The position numbers were made by a program, and so were the translations under genes. Below are positions 53,970 through 62,713 of a DNA stretch of 64,000 bases, one piece after another; the stretch's first letter is position 1; every line of letters starts with the position of its first letter. The stretch lies in assembly GCA_001899635.1 (NCBI GenBank), contig MKVQ01000001.1:1-64000 (forward strand). The letters run 5' to 3'. Below the pieces are notes generated by a model. That model had not been told where the DNA came from. It saw nothing but the letters and a program-made list of their open reading frames with translations, and did not search any database. This DNA is from Myxococcales bacterium 68-20 (GTDB lineage: Bacteria; Myxococcota_A; Polyangia; Polyangiales; Polyangiaceae).

Positions 53970-55277
53970 TCAGTCCTTGTTCGAGGCGACGATCGGGCGC
54001 AGCGTCATCTGTCGATAGACCAGCATTCCGGCGGCGCAGACGAGGCCGAGGCCGGCGTAGATCGACCAGATCAGGAGCGGGTTCCGCGGGCCCTCCTTCG
54101 GCAGGTACTCCTTGATGAGCGGCCCGGAGACCTGGCCGCCGATCCAGGCGCCGATCGCGCTCGGGACGAATGCGAGGCCCATGTACATGCCGGCCTTCCC
54201 CTTGGGGGCGAAGCTGCCGATGAAGTCGTAGAAGCGTGGGCTGAACGTCATCTCGGCGATGGCGAAGATCGCGCCCGAGAGGCACGCTCCTGCGATCGTC
54301 GGCATGAGGCCCATCGTGGCCATCGAGAGCGAGCCGATGAGCACGCCGAGGATCATCGTCGTGACCGGCGAGAAGCGCTTCATGATCTTCGTGACGACGC
54401 CCTGACCGATCGCGATCGTCGCCGGGTTGATGAGGGTGATGATCTCGAGCGGAGCGTCCTTGTCGATGTGCCGCGTCATGTACTGCGGGAACGTCATGTA
54501 GAACTGCTCGATCATGAAGTAGTAGCCCGCGAAGATGAGCAGGAACGCGGTGAACCTCGGGTTCTTCAGCGCGTCCTTGTAGCCGCGGAGGAGCTCCCCG
54601 AGCGCGGGGCTCCGGGGCTTCTTCGACGCGTCGCCTCCGTCCGTCTGCGCGGCGACGTCGGTCGGCTCCTTGTAGAGGAAGGCCGCGATCCCGAGCGATG
54701 CGAGGCTGGCGACGACCGAGGTCGTCGCGACGAAACGGATGCCGACGAGCCAGCGGACGAAGTACGCGATGGTCTTTCCGACGACGCTCCCGCTGTTCAC
54801 CATCCGGTAGAAGACAGCGAAGCCGTCCGTCTGCCGTCCCGGCGGGCTCGTGCGGATCACGGTGCCGGTGATCACGGGCTTCATGAAGCCGCCCGAGATG
54901 GCGGCGAGCATCAGCGCGGCGATCACGAAGCCCTTCTGCGGGACGAGGAGGACGGTCGCGTACGCCGTCGCGTAACCGGCGAAGGCGATGATCAACGAGC
55001 GCTTGAACGAGATCCGATCGGCGATGGCCCCGCACGGGATCGGCGCGAGCGAGCCGACGAAGCGGAAGTTGCCGAGCGTCATGCCGACCTCGATGTCGCT
55101 CATCCCGACGACGGTGCTCAAATAGAGCGCGAGGCCTATGTAGAAGCCGTAATGCGCCATGCGCTCGAACAGCTCGATCGCGTTGGCGTAGTAGAACGTC
55201 GGCGGGAACTTCTCGGGCACTACGGGCCTCGCGTTGTCGCGGTAACCGGCCCTTTCGTTGGTCGCGTCTTCGCTCAT
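53970..55277 (-). CDS. MFS transporter, POT/peptide-carrier-like
   Basis: A 435-residue polytopic carrier with about twelve helices. The N-terminal IELFERMAHYGFYIGLALYL corresponds to the ExxERFxYYG signature of proton-dependent oligopeptide transporters, although the spacing and rest of the sequence (FRFVGSLAPIPCGAIADRIS, RFYDFIGSFAPKGKAGMYMG) place it in a diverged branch. It probably imports peptides or related nutrients with protons. Start ATG 55277 is typical. The next gene upstream, a broken fragment, is unrelated. Confidence 0.88.
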   Translation of the reverse strand: MSEDATNERAGYRDNARPVVPEKFPPTFYYANAIELFERMAHYGFYIGLALYLSTVVGMSDIEVGMTLGNFRFVGSLAPIPCGAIADRISFKRSLIIAFAGYATAYATVLLVPQKGFVIAALMLAAISGGFMKPVITGTVIRTSPPGRQTDGFAVFYRMVNSGSVVGKTIAYFVRWLVGIRFVATTSVVASLASLGIAAFLYKEPTDVAAQTDGGDASKKPRSPALGELLRGYKDALKNPRFTAFLLIFAGYYFMIEQFYMTFPQYMTRHIDKDAPLEIITLINPATIAIGQGVVTKIMKRFSPVTTMILGVLIGSLSMATMGLMPTIAGACLSGAIFAIAEMTFSPRFYDFIGSFAPKGKAGMYMGLAFVPSAIGAWIGGQVSGPLIKEYLPKEGPRNPLLIWSIYAGLGLVCAAGMLVYRQMTLRPIVASNKD

Positions 55278-55353
55278 CGCTGTCCGGATGTCCTAGCTGG
55301 ATCGGGTCGGGCTCGGAAGCCCCTCGAGGCGCGGGGCGCCGTTATGGCAGCGC

Positions 55354-55600
55354 TCAGCGTGTCCAGGCGTCGCCGAGCCGTAACACGAGCAGCTCCGACG
55401 GCGCGGTGGGGTCGTCCCGGTCGGTGACGGCGAACGCGCGGGTCGGGTCGTCCGGGTCGAAGGCGAGCCCCTCGGTCTTGTCGAGCAGGGGCGCGCCAGT
55501 CTCGTCGAGGACCAGCCCGAGCTCGAATGCGCGCGTCGCTTCGTCGAGGCAGCCGATCGTCACGGCGCTCACCGGACCATCGCGCGTCGCGTCGGGCGAG
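55354..55600 (-). pseudogene. C-terminal fragment of an esterase-like/phytase-like protein
   Basis: A short frame reads SAVTIGCLDEATRAFELGLV, then KTEGLAFDPDDPTRAFAVTD and ends LVLRLGDAWTR. TEGLAFDP-like blocks close beta-propeller domains of esterase-like-activity-of-phytase proteins. Only about 80 codons exist, without the main body or a convincing start; GTG 55572 is the longest with an open 72 aa frame. Most likely a truncated remnant. Could be a very short true gene but I consider it less likely. Confidence 0.4.
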
Positions 55601-55662
55601 TCCTCGGCGCAGCGACGTGTGCGCCGCGCGCGGGGTGAAGGCGCGTGCCGCTCATCGCGTCT

Positions 55663-56412
55663 TCAGCGCGACTCGTAGGTCTTCATCGCGGGCAGCTCGA
55701 GGATCGTGAGGAACCCGCCCTTGCCGCAGCCCGTGTCGATGACGACGACGTTCTCGCCGACCCACATGTCGAGCGGGTCCTCCGGTGTGAAGCTGGAGAG
55801 CTCCGGCGGGAGGTTCTCGGTCGCGGTGTGACCGCACACGACGCGCTTGCCGCGATAGCCCTCGAAGAAGCGCATCGTGCGCACCCACAAGAGCTGCGTC
55901 GGGTTCGCGGTCTCGGACGGGTGGAGCCACTTGCCGTCCTTCTCGATGAGGCCGGCGTGGACGTAGATCGCGTGCTCGTCCTCGTAGAAGTAGGGCAGGG
56001 CGTTCATCCAGTCGACGACATCGCCGGGGATGAAGTCGCCTCGCTGCATCGCGAGGAGCTCTTCGCGTGTGGGGAGCTCGTTGTCCCTGATCGGCTGGTT
56101 GCGGAACGAGCGGAGCATGGCGAGGCACCCGTTCGCGAGCGGGAGGACGAACTCCGGCCATCCACCCGAGGCGACGCGCAGCCAGCCGTCCTCGTGGTTG
56201 CCGCGGAGGCACACGATCTTCGCGCTCACCCGGCGCGGCAGCTCGTGGCGGACGAGCTCGACGACCCCGGCGCTGTCCGGTCCGCGATCGACGTAGTCCC
56301 CCATGAAGACGAGCGTGTCCTTCTCGTCGAGCGGCGGGAGCTTCCCGAGCGCCTTCTCGAGCGCAGCCAGATCGCCGTGGATGTCTCCGACCGCGAAGGT
56401 GCGGTTCGCCAT
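55663..56412 (-). CDS. Metallophosphoesterase, Ser/Thr phosphatase-like
   Basis: A 249-residue phosphatase with all calcineurin-like motifs in order: GDIHGD (residues 9-14), GDYVDRGPDS, LRGNHED and, later, VHAG and CGHTAT. These bind two metals for phosphoester hydrolysis. The size and GDYVDRGPDSAG form match PrpA/ApaH-like bacterial protein phosphatases; diadenosine tetraphosphatase activity is also possible. No signal peptide, so cytosolic. It is divergent from cassette B; the 276-bp gap between has no recognised gene. Confidence 0.93.
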   Translation of the reverse strand: MANRTFAVGDIHGDLAALEKALGKLPPLDEKDTLVFMGDYVDRGPDSAGVVELVRHELPRRVSAKIVCLRGNHEDGWLRVASGGWPEFVLPLANGCLAMLRSFRNQPIRDNELPTREELLAMQRGDFIPGDVVDWMNALPYFYEDEHAIYVHAGLIEKDGKWLHPSETANPTQLLWVRTMRFFEGYRGKRVVCGHTATENLPPELSSFTPEDPLDMWVGENVVVIDTGCGKGGFLTILELPAMKTYESR

Positions 56413-56688
56413 GAGACGCGAGGGTAGCCGTCACGCCTCGGGCCCGAAAGCGAGATGACGCGCTTCCATCGTCGATGGGCGACCGATGGCGACGAATCGG
56501 ATTGGAGCGAGGGACGCCGATGGTCGAGGAGAATTGCAGCGCACGACGTCTCACGCCCGGGCGAGCACGTGACCGCGCTCGCGCTCGCACGGATTGTCGG
56601 CGGGGGAACGTGCGTCGTCGAGCTCGGCCCTGGAGCGGGCGCCGATGGCCTGGCATCGATCGCGCGCGCACGATAGCTTCGCCTATTG

Positions 56689-57780
56689 GTGAAAGTGTTG
56701 GCGCGGTGGAGGGCGCTTCGAGCCTCGTACGCGTCCGCCCTGATCGGTCTCGTCTCGCCGCTGCTCGTCCCTCTGGACGCGCGCGCCGAAGGACCGATCG
56801 AGCAGATTGGACTCGACTACTCGGCGCCGGCCGAGTGCCCCTCCGCAGAGCAGGTTCTGCGGCAGATCGCGGGGTACACGGCGAAATGGACGCTGGCGCA
56901 CGGACGCGACGACGTGAGGCACTTTCGTCTTCGCGCCGAACATCGTGACGGCGCCTACGTCGGACGCTTCGATCTGCGAGAGGCGGACGGCACGACGGTC
57001 GGGCGTGAGGTCACCGGCGACAGCTGTGAAGACGTGGCGCTCGCTCTCGCCATCACGGTCGCGCTTGCGATCGATCCTCGTGCGACCGTCGGTGTCGGCG
57101 AGGAGTCACCGAGCCCGGTTGGCGTCCAGGTGACCGATGCTCCGCCCGCTCCGAACGATTCGTCGTCGCCACCTCGCGGTGAGCCCAAGGTAGGCACCGT
57201 GCCCGACAGACCGGTGAAGCCGGCGGCGCGCGCCGATGTTGCTTCGCCGCGCATGAACCTGGCCGTGGGAGCTCGAGTCGAGGGGACGACGGCGGTGTCG
57301 GGACTCCTCGCCGTGATCGACGCGTTCTTCGAGATCGAAGCGGAGCGGGCGATCGAGCGCCTTCCTTGGTTCCGGCCCGTCGTTCGCGTGGGGCTCCGGC
57401 AGAGCTTCACGCGTACTGCCAGCGTCGGAGACGCGCGGGTCGACATCGGCTGGACCGCGGGCCAAATCGAAGCCTGCCCGAGCCGTCTCGTGTTCGCTTC
57501 GCAGCTGTCGGTCGAGGGGTGTCTGGGCGCGAACGTCGGTGAGCTCACGGCGCTGGCGCGCGACATCCCCGGCGCGGAGCGCACGCGGCGCCTCTGGTTC
57601 GACTACGGAGGACTGCTTGCCCTGCGCTGGCAAGCTCATCCCAATTTGTTCGCCGAGCTGGCGGGGGCGTCGTGGGTGCCGCGAACGCGCGATCGACTGC
57701 GGGTTGCGCCCGATGGCCTGGTGAGCCGAGCGCCGGAGGTCGGCTTCTCTGCGGGGGTGGGGATCGGCTGGCGGTTCTGA
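56689..57780 (+). CDS. Cassette B outer-membrane-like protein
   Basis: A 363-residue counterpart of the 30075 product. Signal peptide; N-terminal domain with LDYSAPAECPSAEQVLRQIA and GDSCEDVALALAITVALAID, then a Pro/Ser linker, and a beta-rich C-terminus ending VGFSAGVGIGWRF, with terminal Phe as expected for a membrane barrel. The GTG at 56689 is chosen among TTG 56686 and GTG 56695. It sits 41 bp before the sigma gene. Function is inferred only from the shared cassette plan. Confidence 0.8.
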   Translation: MKVLARWRALRASYASALIGLVSPLLVPLDARAEGPIEQIGLDYSAPAECPSAEQVLRQIAGYTAKWTLAHGRDDVRHFRLRAEHRDGAYVGRFDLREADGTTVGREVTGDSCEDVALALAITVALAIDPRATVGVGEESPSPVGVQVTDAPPAPNDSSSPPRGEPKVGTVPDRPVKPAARADVASPRMNLAVGARVEGTTAVSGLLAVIDAFFEIEAERAIERLPWFRPVVRVGLRQSFTRTASVGDARVDIGWTAGQIEACPSRLVFASQLSVEGCLGANVGELTALARDIPGAERTRRLWFDYGGLLALRWQAHPNLFAELAGASWVPRTRDRLRVAPDGLVSRAPEVGFSAGVGIGWRF

Positions 57781-57821
57781 AAAAAGTTGATCGATTCCGG
57801 GGGGACCCGGCGTTCACGACC

Positions 57822-58406
57822 ATGACGGTCATCTCTTCCTCGCTCGCCGGGAGTGAAACCACTCTGCCGCGCGCCGCGAGGAGCCACGCCGAGGATCGTC
57901 AGCACGAAGTCGCCACCGCCCATTTTGCGAGCGTGTGGCGATTCCTTCGCACGCTCGGCGTTCCCTCCAACGCGGTCGACGACGCGACCCAGGAAGTCTT
58001 CCTCGTCGTCGCGCGCAAGCTCGAGAAGATTCGTCCGGGGTGCGAAAAGTCGTTCCTCTTCAGCACTGCCGTCCTCGTCGCGCGCCACTTGCGACGGAAA
58101 TACAGACACGAGGAGCTCGCGGTCGACCCCGACGACGAATCCCTCGAACCGACGCACGACGCCACGCCCGAGGACTCCCTCGGCAAGAAGGAGGAGCAGG
58201 ATCTCCTCCTCGTTCTGCTCGAGGGCCTGACGGACGAGCTTCGAACGGCGTTCGTCCTCTCCGAAATCGAAGGTCAATCCGTCCCCGAGATCGCAGCGGT
58301 GCTCGGTGTCCCCGTCGGGACCGCCGCGTCGCGTGTCCGTCGAGGGCGAGACAAGTTCGAAGAACGGCTGAAAAGAATGCAGATGAGAATGCGAGGTGGG
58401 CGATGA
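57822..58406 (+). CDS. ECF-family RNA polymerase sigma factor (cassette B)
   Basis: A 194-residue ECF sigma factor. Region 2: FASVWRFLRTLGVPSNAVDD and ATQEVFLVVARKLEKIRPG; region 4: LRTAFVLSEIEGQSVPEIAA and GTAASRVRRGRDKFEERL. The N-terminus is a little longer than in the cassette A sigma. ATG 57822 fits; the open frame runs farther up without coding look. Stop overlaps next start (ATGA). It is more diverged from cassette A than the rest of the cassette in the region 4 helix, so promoter specificity may differ. Confidence 0.93.
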   Translation: MTVISSSLAGSETTLPRAARSHAEDRQHEVATAHFASVWRFLRTLGVPSNAVDDATQEVFLVVARKLEKIRPGCEKSFLFSTAVLVARHLRRKYRHEELAVDPDDESLEPTHDATPEDSLGKKEEQDLLLVLLEGLTDELRTAFVLSEIEGQSVPEIAAVLGVPVGTAASRVRRGRDKFEERLKRMQMRMRGGR

Positions 58407-59158
58407 CCGAACGTCGTCCGCTGCTGGAAGAGAACGAGCTCTTCGCGAAGCTCGTCGCCGACGCAAGGCGGCGTGAACCGCCGCCCGAAGCGCTGGAGAG
58501 TCTGCATCAGAAGCTCGCCGCGCGTCCCGGGCCGTTTGCCCAGTTCGCGAGCATCGGCTTGCGGCGCTGGGGTTGGACCGCGCTTGCGGGGATCGTATCG
58601 CTCGCCGTGGTCGGTGTGGTGCACGGCCGACGAGCGCCGACCGAGGTCATCTCGGAGGCACCGTCGACCCTCGCACCGATGACGACGGTGACGGCTCCTC
58701 CTGCGTCGCCGCCGCTCGAAGCTCCGGCGATGCCGCCGGTGGCCTCCGTCTCCGTCGACGACCTTCCGAGCTCGTTCGCGGCGCCGGACACGAAAGACGT
58801 CGCGCCTCCACCGCGAACACGCTTCGCGCCGCCCTCTGCGCCGGCGTCGTCCGCGGTCCGTCCGTCCGAGTCGCATGCACGCTCCGTCCGGCGCGAGCTC
58901 GAGCTCATCGCGCTCGCACGAGCGGCGCTCACGAACGGAGACGTTCGCGCATGTCTCGCAGCGCTCGATCTTCACGACCGAGAATTCCCCGCCGGGCAGT
59001 TTGCCCTCGAAGCGAAGGTGATGCGGATCGAGGCTGCGTTCGCGGCCGGCGATCGGAACGGTGCTCGCTCGCTCGCTCGCGACTATCTCGAAGCGAACCC
59101 GAGCAGTCCCTACGACGCGCGCATTCGTTCGCTTCTTTCTTCCCTGGAGGACCGATGA
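58403..59158 (+). CDS. Cassette B membrane regulator, putative anti-sigma with TPR-like tail
   Basis: A 251-residue equivalent of the 31790 product: N-terminal cytoplasmic section (LLEENELFAKLVADARRREP), one membrane helix near 55-75 (WGWTALAGIVSLAVVGVVHG), a Pro/Ser/Ala-rich stretch and a helical C-terminal ~85 residues (ELELIALARAALTNGDVRAC, LARDYLEANPSSPYDARI) like TPR. It is coupled by ATGA at both ends. The regulator role rests on position and topology; there is no clear ZAS motif. The periplasmic tail could read cell-surface state. Confidence 0.75.
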   Translation: MTERRPLLEENELFAKLVADARRREPPPEALESLHQKLAARPGPFAQFASIGLRRWGWTALAGIVSLAVVGVVHGRRAPTEVISEAPSTLAPMTTVTAPPASPPLEAPAMPPVASVSVDDLPSSFAAPDTKDVAPPPRTRFAPPSAPASSAVRPSESHARSVRRELELIALARAALTNGDVRACLAALDLHDREFPAGQFALEAKVMRIEAAFAAGDRNGARSLARDYLEANPSSPYDARIRSLLSSLEDR

Positions 59159-60252
59159 AGGTTCGAATCGGCAGCTCTCTTCTTTTTGCCCTGGTGGGCG
59201 TGCTCGTCTTCGCGTGCACGTCTTCCGACGACGTGATCGTCGCCACGCGTCCCGACGCTTCTGCACCGATCTTCGTCGACTCGGACGGTGGCTCCGTGCC
59301 GGATGCTTCGAGCAGCGGCGGTATGTGCCCCACCGCGAACTGTCCTCCGGGGCACGCAACCTGTCCGCACAGCCAATTCCCGTGCTCCGATCTTCGCAGT
59401 GACGACAACAACTGCGGTGCATGCGGCAACGTCTGTCCGCAGCTCGCGGGCGGCAATGGTCTCAACATGCACGGCGCGATGCAGTGCGTCGACGGACAAT
59501 GCAAATTGTCTTGTGACGTCGGATACGCGAACTGCAATGGCTTGGTCGAGGACGGCTGTGAAGCGGACCTGGTCAGTGTCGAAAACTGCGGCGAATGCGG
59601 ACTGGCCTGCCCGGCCAACCATGCCTGTCTGGGCAGCAACTTGTCGCCCACGTGTGAATGCACCATCTATGGAAGCTGCGGCGCCTGCGGAAATTTTTGC
59701 CCGGAGAACACCGAGCCGCCGTTCCCGGAGGAGTGGAACGCGAGCTACGACTGTCGTGCCGGCGAATGCAACAAGCCCGGTTGCAACACGGGATATCAGG
59801 ATTGCAACGGCGACTTTGACAGGGCGGATGGCAACGGTTGCGAGACGAACACGTTCAATGACCCGCTGAACTGCGGCGGGTGCGGGATCAAGTGTCTCGT
59901 GAGCGAGGGCGAGATCTGTGAGAGCGGCCGCTGCATCTGCCGGTGTGGTGCGCGTTGCTCCCAAACTGCGCTCGACACGGACGTCAACAACTGCGGGGCG
60001 TGCCAGTTCTCGTGTCCGGAGGGCGAATACGGCAAGGACGATCATGCCTCGCGGGCCTGCACCAACGGCGTCTGCGGTTTCCGATGCGCGGCTCTCTGGG
60101 GAGATTGCGACGGCATGACCACCAACGGCTGCGAGACGAACCTCGGTAGCGACCCTCAGAACTGCGGGGCGTGCGGAGTTCGATGCGACGCAGTCGAAGG
60201 TCAGGCTTGCGTCGACGGGCGCTGTACCACCGAGGAGTGCACGATCAAATGA
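59155..60252 (+). CDS. Cassette B Cys-rich lipoprotein, six NCGAC-type repeats
   Basis: A 365-residue lipoprotein (lipobox LVFAC) with six N-C-G-x-C-type units: NNCGACGNVC, ENCGECGLAC, GSCGACGNFC, LNCGGCGIKC, NNCGACQFSC and QNCGACGVRC. The number and order match the cassette A protein. Between units DGCEAD, NGCETN and CxxxC segments recur. Probably a disulphide-rigidified stalk on the surface. ATGA overlap with both neighbours. Confidence 0.87.
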   Translation: MKVRIGSSLLFALVGVLVFACTSSDDVIVATRPDASAPIFVDSDGGSVPDASSSGGMCPTANCPPGHATCPHSQFPCSDLRSDDNNCGACGNVCPQLAGGNGLNMHGAMQCVDGQCKLSCDVGYANCNGLVEDGCEADLVSVENCGECGLACPANHACLGSNLSPTCECTIYGSCGACGNFCPENTEPPFPEEWNASYDCRAGECNKPGCNTGYQDCNGDFDRADGNGCETNTFNDPLNCGGCGIKCLVSEGEICESGRCICRCGARCSQTALDTDVNNCGACQFSCPEGEYGKDDHASRACTNGVCGFRCAALWGDCDGMTTNGCETNLGSDPQNCGACGVRCDAVEGQACVDGRCTTEECTIK

Positions 60253-61445
60253 GGCGCGTAGCTAGGCAGTTCTGGGCTCTTTCGATCGTGCCGGCGACGC
60301 TCGGCGCCTTCGCCGCGTGTGCGGCCGAAGGGGGGGCCTCCGGAACGCAGGTGGAGGTCCAACCGGACGCTTCGAGCACGGAAGCCGCGGCCGTCGTCGA
60401 CGACGCTTCGAGCGACGGCGCCACCGGGGACGCGGGAATCGAGAAGTGCAGCGCATCGGGGCTATGCATCGCCGACGTCCCGATTCCGCCCAAATCGTCC
60501 GTGACGAGCGTCTGGGGCTCGAGCGCCACCGACGTCTGGGCCGTCGGCAACCAAGGTCTCATCGCCCATTTCGATGGCTCTCGATGGGAAGTGGCCGAGA
60601 GCGAAGTGCCTGATGGCTCGCTCGTCTATACGGCGAGAGGCGTTTGGCTCGAGCGTCCCGACGACGTGTGGATCGTCGAGGGAGACCGCATCCGGCACGG
60701 GACGGGATGGAAGGGGCCGAAAGCGACGGAATGGTCGACCTTCCGATATCCCGTCATGAGTGGATACGTCTCGTACTTGCCGGCCGCGGTGCACGGCCTG
60801 GGCGATACGGTCTGGGTCGGTCACCTACGCCACTACGACCGTACTCCGGTCGAACGCATTTCGGGCTGGGTCGACGGTAGTCCCCGCGCCCGCGAGGGGC
60901 TCTGGGTTCGTACGAACGAGATTCGTGCGATCACGACGGCGCGCAAGGACGAAGTCTGGTTTGTCGGCTCCTGCAATCGCGCGCTCGCTCGCAGCTGCGC
61001 CTTCCGCGCGAGTCGGCCGGCAGAGGCTGCACCGGATGTCTCGTTCTCCGATTGGGAGCTCACGGAGTTCGACGCCCGGACGGAGCTACCTCTCTCCGCC
61101 GCATGGGCACATGCCGACGACGTTTGGCTCGTGGGCGAGGGAGGCGCGATTAGGCGCCTGACCGCGAGCTCGCGGCCGACGAAGAAGTTCGAGTTCGTAG
61201 GGAGTCCGGTTACCACCGATCTGCACGGCGTCTTCGGATTCGGTCCGGACGACGTGTGGGTGGTCGGCGAGGCCAGCACGGTCCTCCATTGGGACGGGAC
61301 GAGCTGGACGAAGCTCTCGACGCCGTTCGACCAAGAGAAGAACAAGCCGAGATTGCTCTCGGTCTGGGGCAGCTCGGCCGGCGACGTGTGGATTGCGGGC
61401 GACGGAACGATGCTGCACTTCCAGCGGGAGAAGATCGCGAAATGA
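60249..61445 (+). CDS. Cassette B seven-bladed propeller-like lipoprotein 1
   Basis: A 398-residue lipoprotein (lipobox AFAAC) with a Ser/Asp-rich linker and seven repeats of WG type: VTSVWGSSATDVWAVG, ARGVWLERPDDVWIVE, IRAITTARKDEVWFVG, LSAAWAHADDVWLVG, LHGVFGFGPDDVWVVG, LLSVWGSSAGDVWIAG and a weaker one near AAVHGLGDTVWVG. Each blade probably has Asp and Trp on the top loop. Overlap ATGA both ends. Binding role likely, no enzymatic motif. Confidence 0.87.
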   Translation: MRRVARQFWALSIVPATLGAFAACAAEGGASGTQVEVQPDASSTEAAAVVDDASSDGATGDAGIEKCSASGLCIADVPIPPKSSVTSVWGSSATDVWAVGNQGLIAHFDGSRWEVAESEVPDGSLVYTARGVWLERPDDVWIVEGDRIRHGTGWKGPKATEWSTFRYPVMSGYVSYLPAAVHGLGDTVWVGHLRHYDRTPVERISGWVDGSPRAREGLWVRTNEIRAITTARKDEVWFVGSCNRALARSCAFRASRPAEAAPDVSFSDWELTEFDARTELPLSAAWAHADDVWLVGEGGAIRRLTASSRPTKKFEFVGSPVTTDLHGVFGFGPDDVWVVGEASTVLHWDGTSWTKLSTPFDQEKNKPRLLSVWGSSAGDVWIAGDGTMLHFQREKIAK

Positions 61446-62713
61446 ACGTGGGAAGAGTTCGGGGCGCCGTCCTGCCGGCGCTCGGTGTGGTCACGGCACT
61501 TCTCGCGCCAGTCGCATGTGCGGAGAGCAACGCGACGTCGAGTCTCGACGACTTCGAGAACGTCCCGGGTGGCGAGGATGCTGCCGTTCCGACGACGACG
61601 ACGGAGGCGGGAACCAGCACGGACGCTGGACGGCCCGACGGGGACGCTTCGTCTCGCGCGACATGCAGTACGGGCGGCTTCTGCGTGACGCCCCTGCCGG
61701 CCACGTTCCCGCTCCTCGGCGTCTCGGCGCTCGACGCGGACGCCTGGGCGGTGGGGACACGAGGCGTCCTGCGGTGGGACGGAACGGTGTGGCATCACGT
61801 TCATGCGACGACGATCGAGGCTTCGGGAGCTCACAACGGAATCTGGACGGCGAAGGCGGACGATCTGTGGGTGACGACCGACAGAAAGGTCATTCGATAT
61901 TCCAAGCAAGGGGGCGCTACACAAGAATTTCGGGAGTTTTCGAACGATCTCGCTGTCAGGGCAAGTTGGCTCGACGCGAGCACGAACGCCCTCTGGGAGG
62001 TCGTGAGGCAGAACAACGGACAGTCGGCGGTCCATCGATTGCGTGACGCCGCCGGTGGCGAGCTCACGCGCGAAGATACGGGCATTCCGCTCTGGTCTGG
62101 AGACGGCGGTTCTTATCGCTGGTCGAGTATCTGGGGATTCGGCTCGTCGGATGTCTACGTCGGCGGCGAACATTGTCTGGTGAACGACTGTACGTGGGCT
62201 GCCTGGGCGCTCCGCGGGGCCATTGCGCACTACGACGGTACGAGCTGGTCGGTCACGCTTCTCGACGAGAGGCAACCCATTCATGCGATGTTCGGGACGC
62301 CGGGGCAGACCGAGCCTCGGAGGCTCTGGCTCTGGACTGGATATCGCCCTCTCTACAACCCATCGACGACGTCCATTCGACTCGTTTCGATTGCGAGCGA
62401 TGGCAGTCTCGGTGATCCAGTCATGACGAAAGACATGCCCATGCCTCCGGCCGATCCATCGGTGAACGCTCCGTGCTCCCATGTCGTGGGATCGATGCAG
62501 TCGGCCAACGCGGCTTGGCTTTCGAACGGCTGCCTGGTCTACCGTTGGAACGGAACGACCCTCGATGTGGTCCCCACCGCTGTCAACGGTGTGCCCGTCG
62601 GACGCGTGAGCTCGCTCTGGGGGGACGCCGCGGGTCGAGCGTGGATCGCGGGCCAAGGTCTCGAGTCGGGCGTGGGCTTCGCCGCTCTCCACACGGGAGG
62701 GAGCAATCCATGA
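61442..62713 (+). CDS. Cassette B seven-bladed propeller-like lipoprotein 2
   Basis: A 423-residue relative of the preceding one (lipobox APVAC). Repeats are weaker: LLGVSALDADAWAVG, HNGIWTAKADDLWVTT, RASWLDASTNALWEVV, WSSIWGFGSSDVYVGG, a longer insert and VSSLWGDAAGRAWIAG, again adding to seven. It lacks a counterpart in cassette A, so it was added here or lost there. Overlaps next gene in ATGA. Confidence 0.85.
   Translation: MNVGRVRGAVLPALGVVTALLAPVACAESNATSSLDDFENVPGGEDAAVPTTTTEAGTSTDAGRPDGDASSRATCSTGGFCVTPLPATFPLLGVSALDADAWAVGTRGVLRWDGTVWHHVHATTIEASGAHNGIWTAKADDLWVTTDRKVIRYSKQGGATQEFREFSNDLAVRASWLDASTNALWEVVRQNNGQSAVHRLRDAAGGELTREDTGIPLWSGDGGSYRWSSIWGFGSSDVYVGGEHCLVNDCTWAAWALRGAIAHYDGTSWSVTLLDERQPIHAMFGTPGQTEPRRLWLWTGYRPLYNPSTTSIRLVSIASDGSLGDPVMTKDMPMPPADPSVNAPCSHVVGSMQSANAAWLSNGCLVYRWNGTTLDVVPTAVNGVPVGRVSSLWGDAAGRAWIAGQGLESGVGFAALHTGGSNP

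Noticed and set aside
56455-56676. 73-codon plus-strand frame with VVELGPGAGADGLA
   Set aside because: The string recalls the SAM-binding motif I of methyltransferases, but the frame is short, lacks a ribosome site and other motifs, and codon use is poor. Chance resemblance or a tiny remnant.
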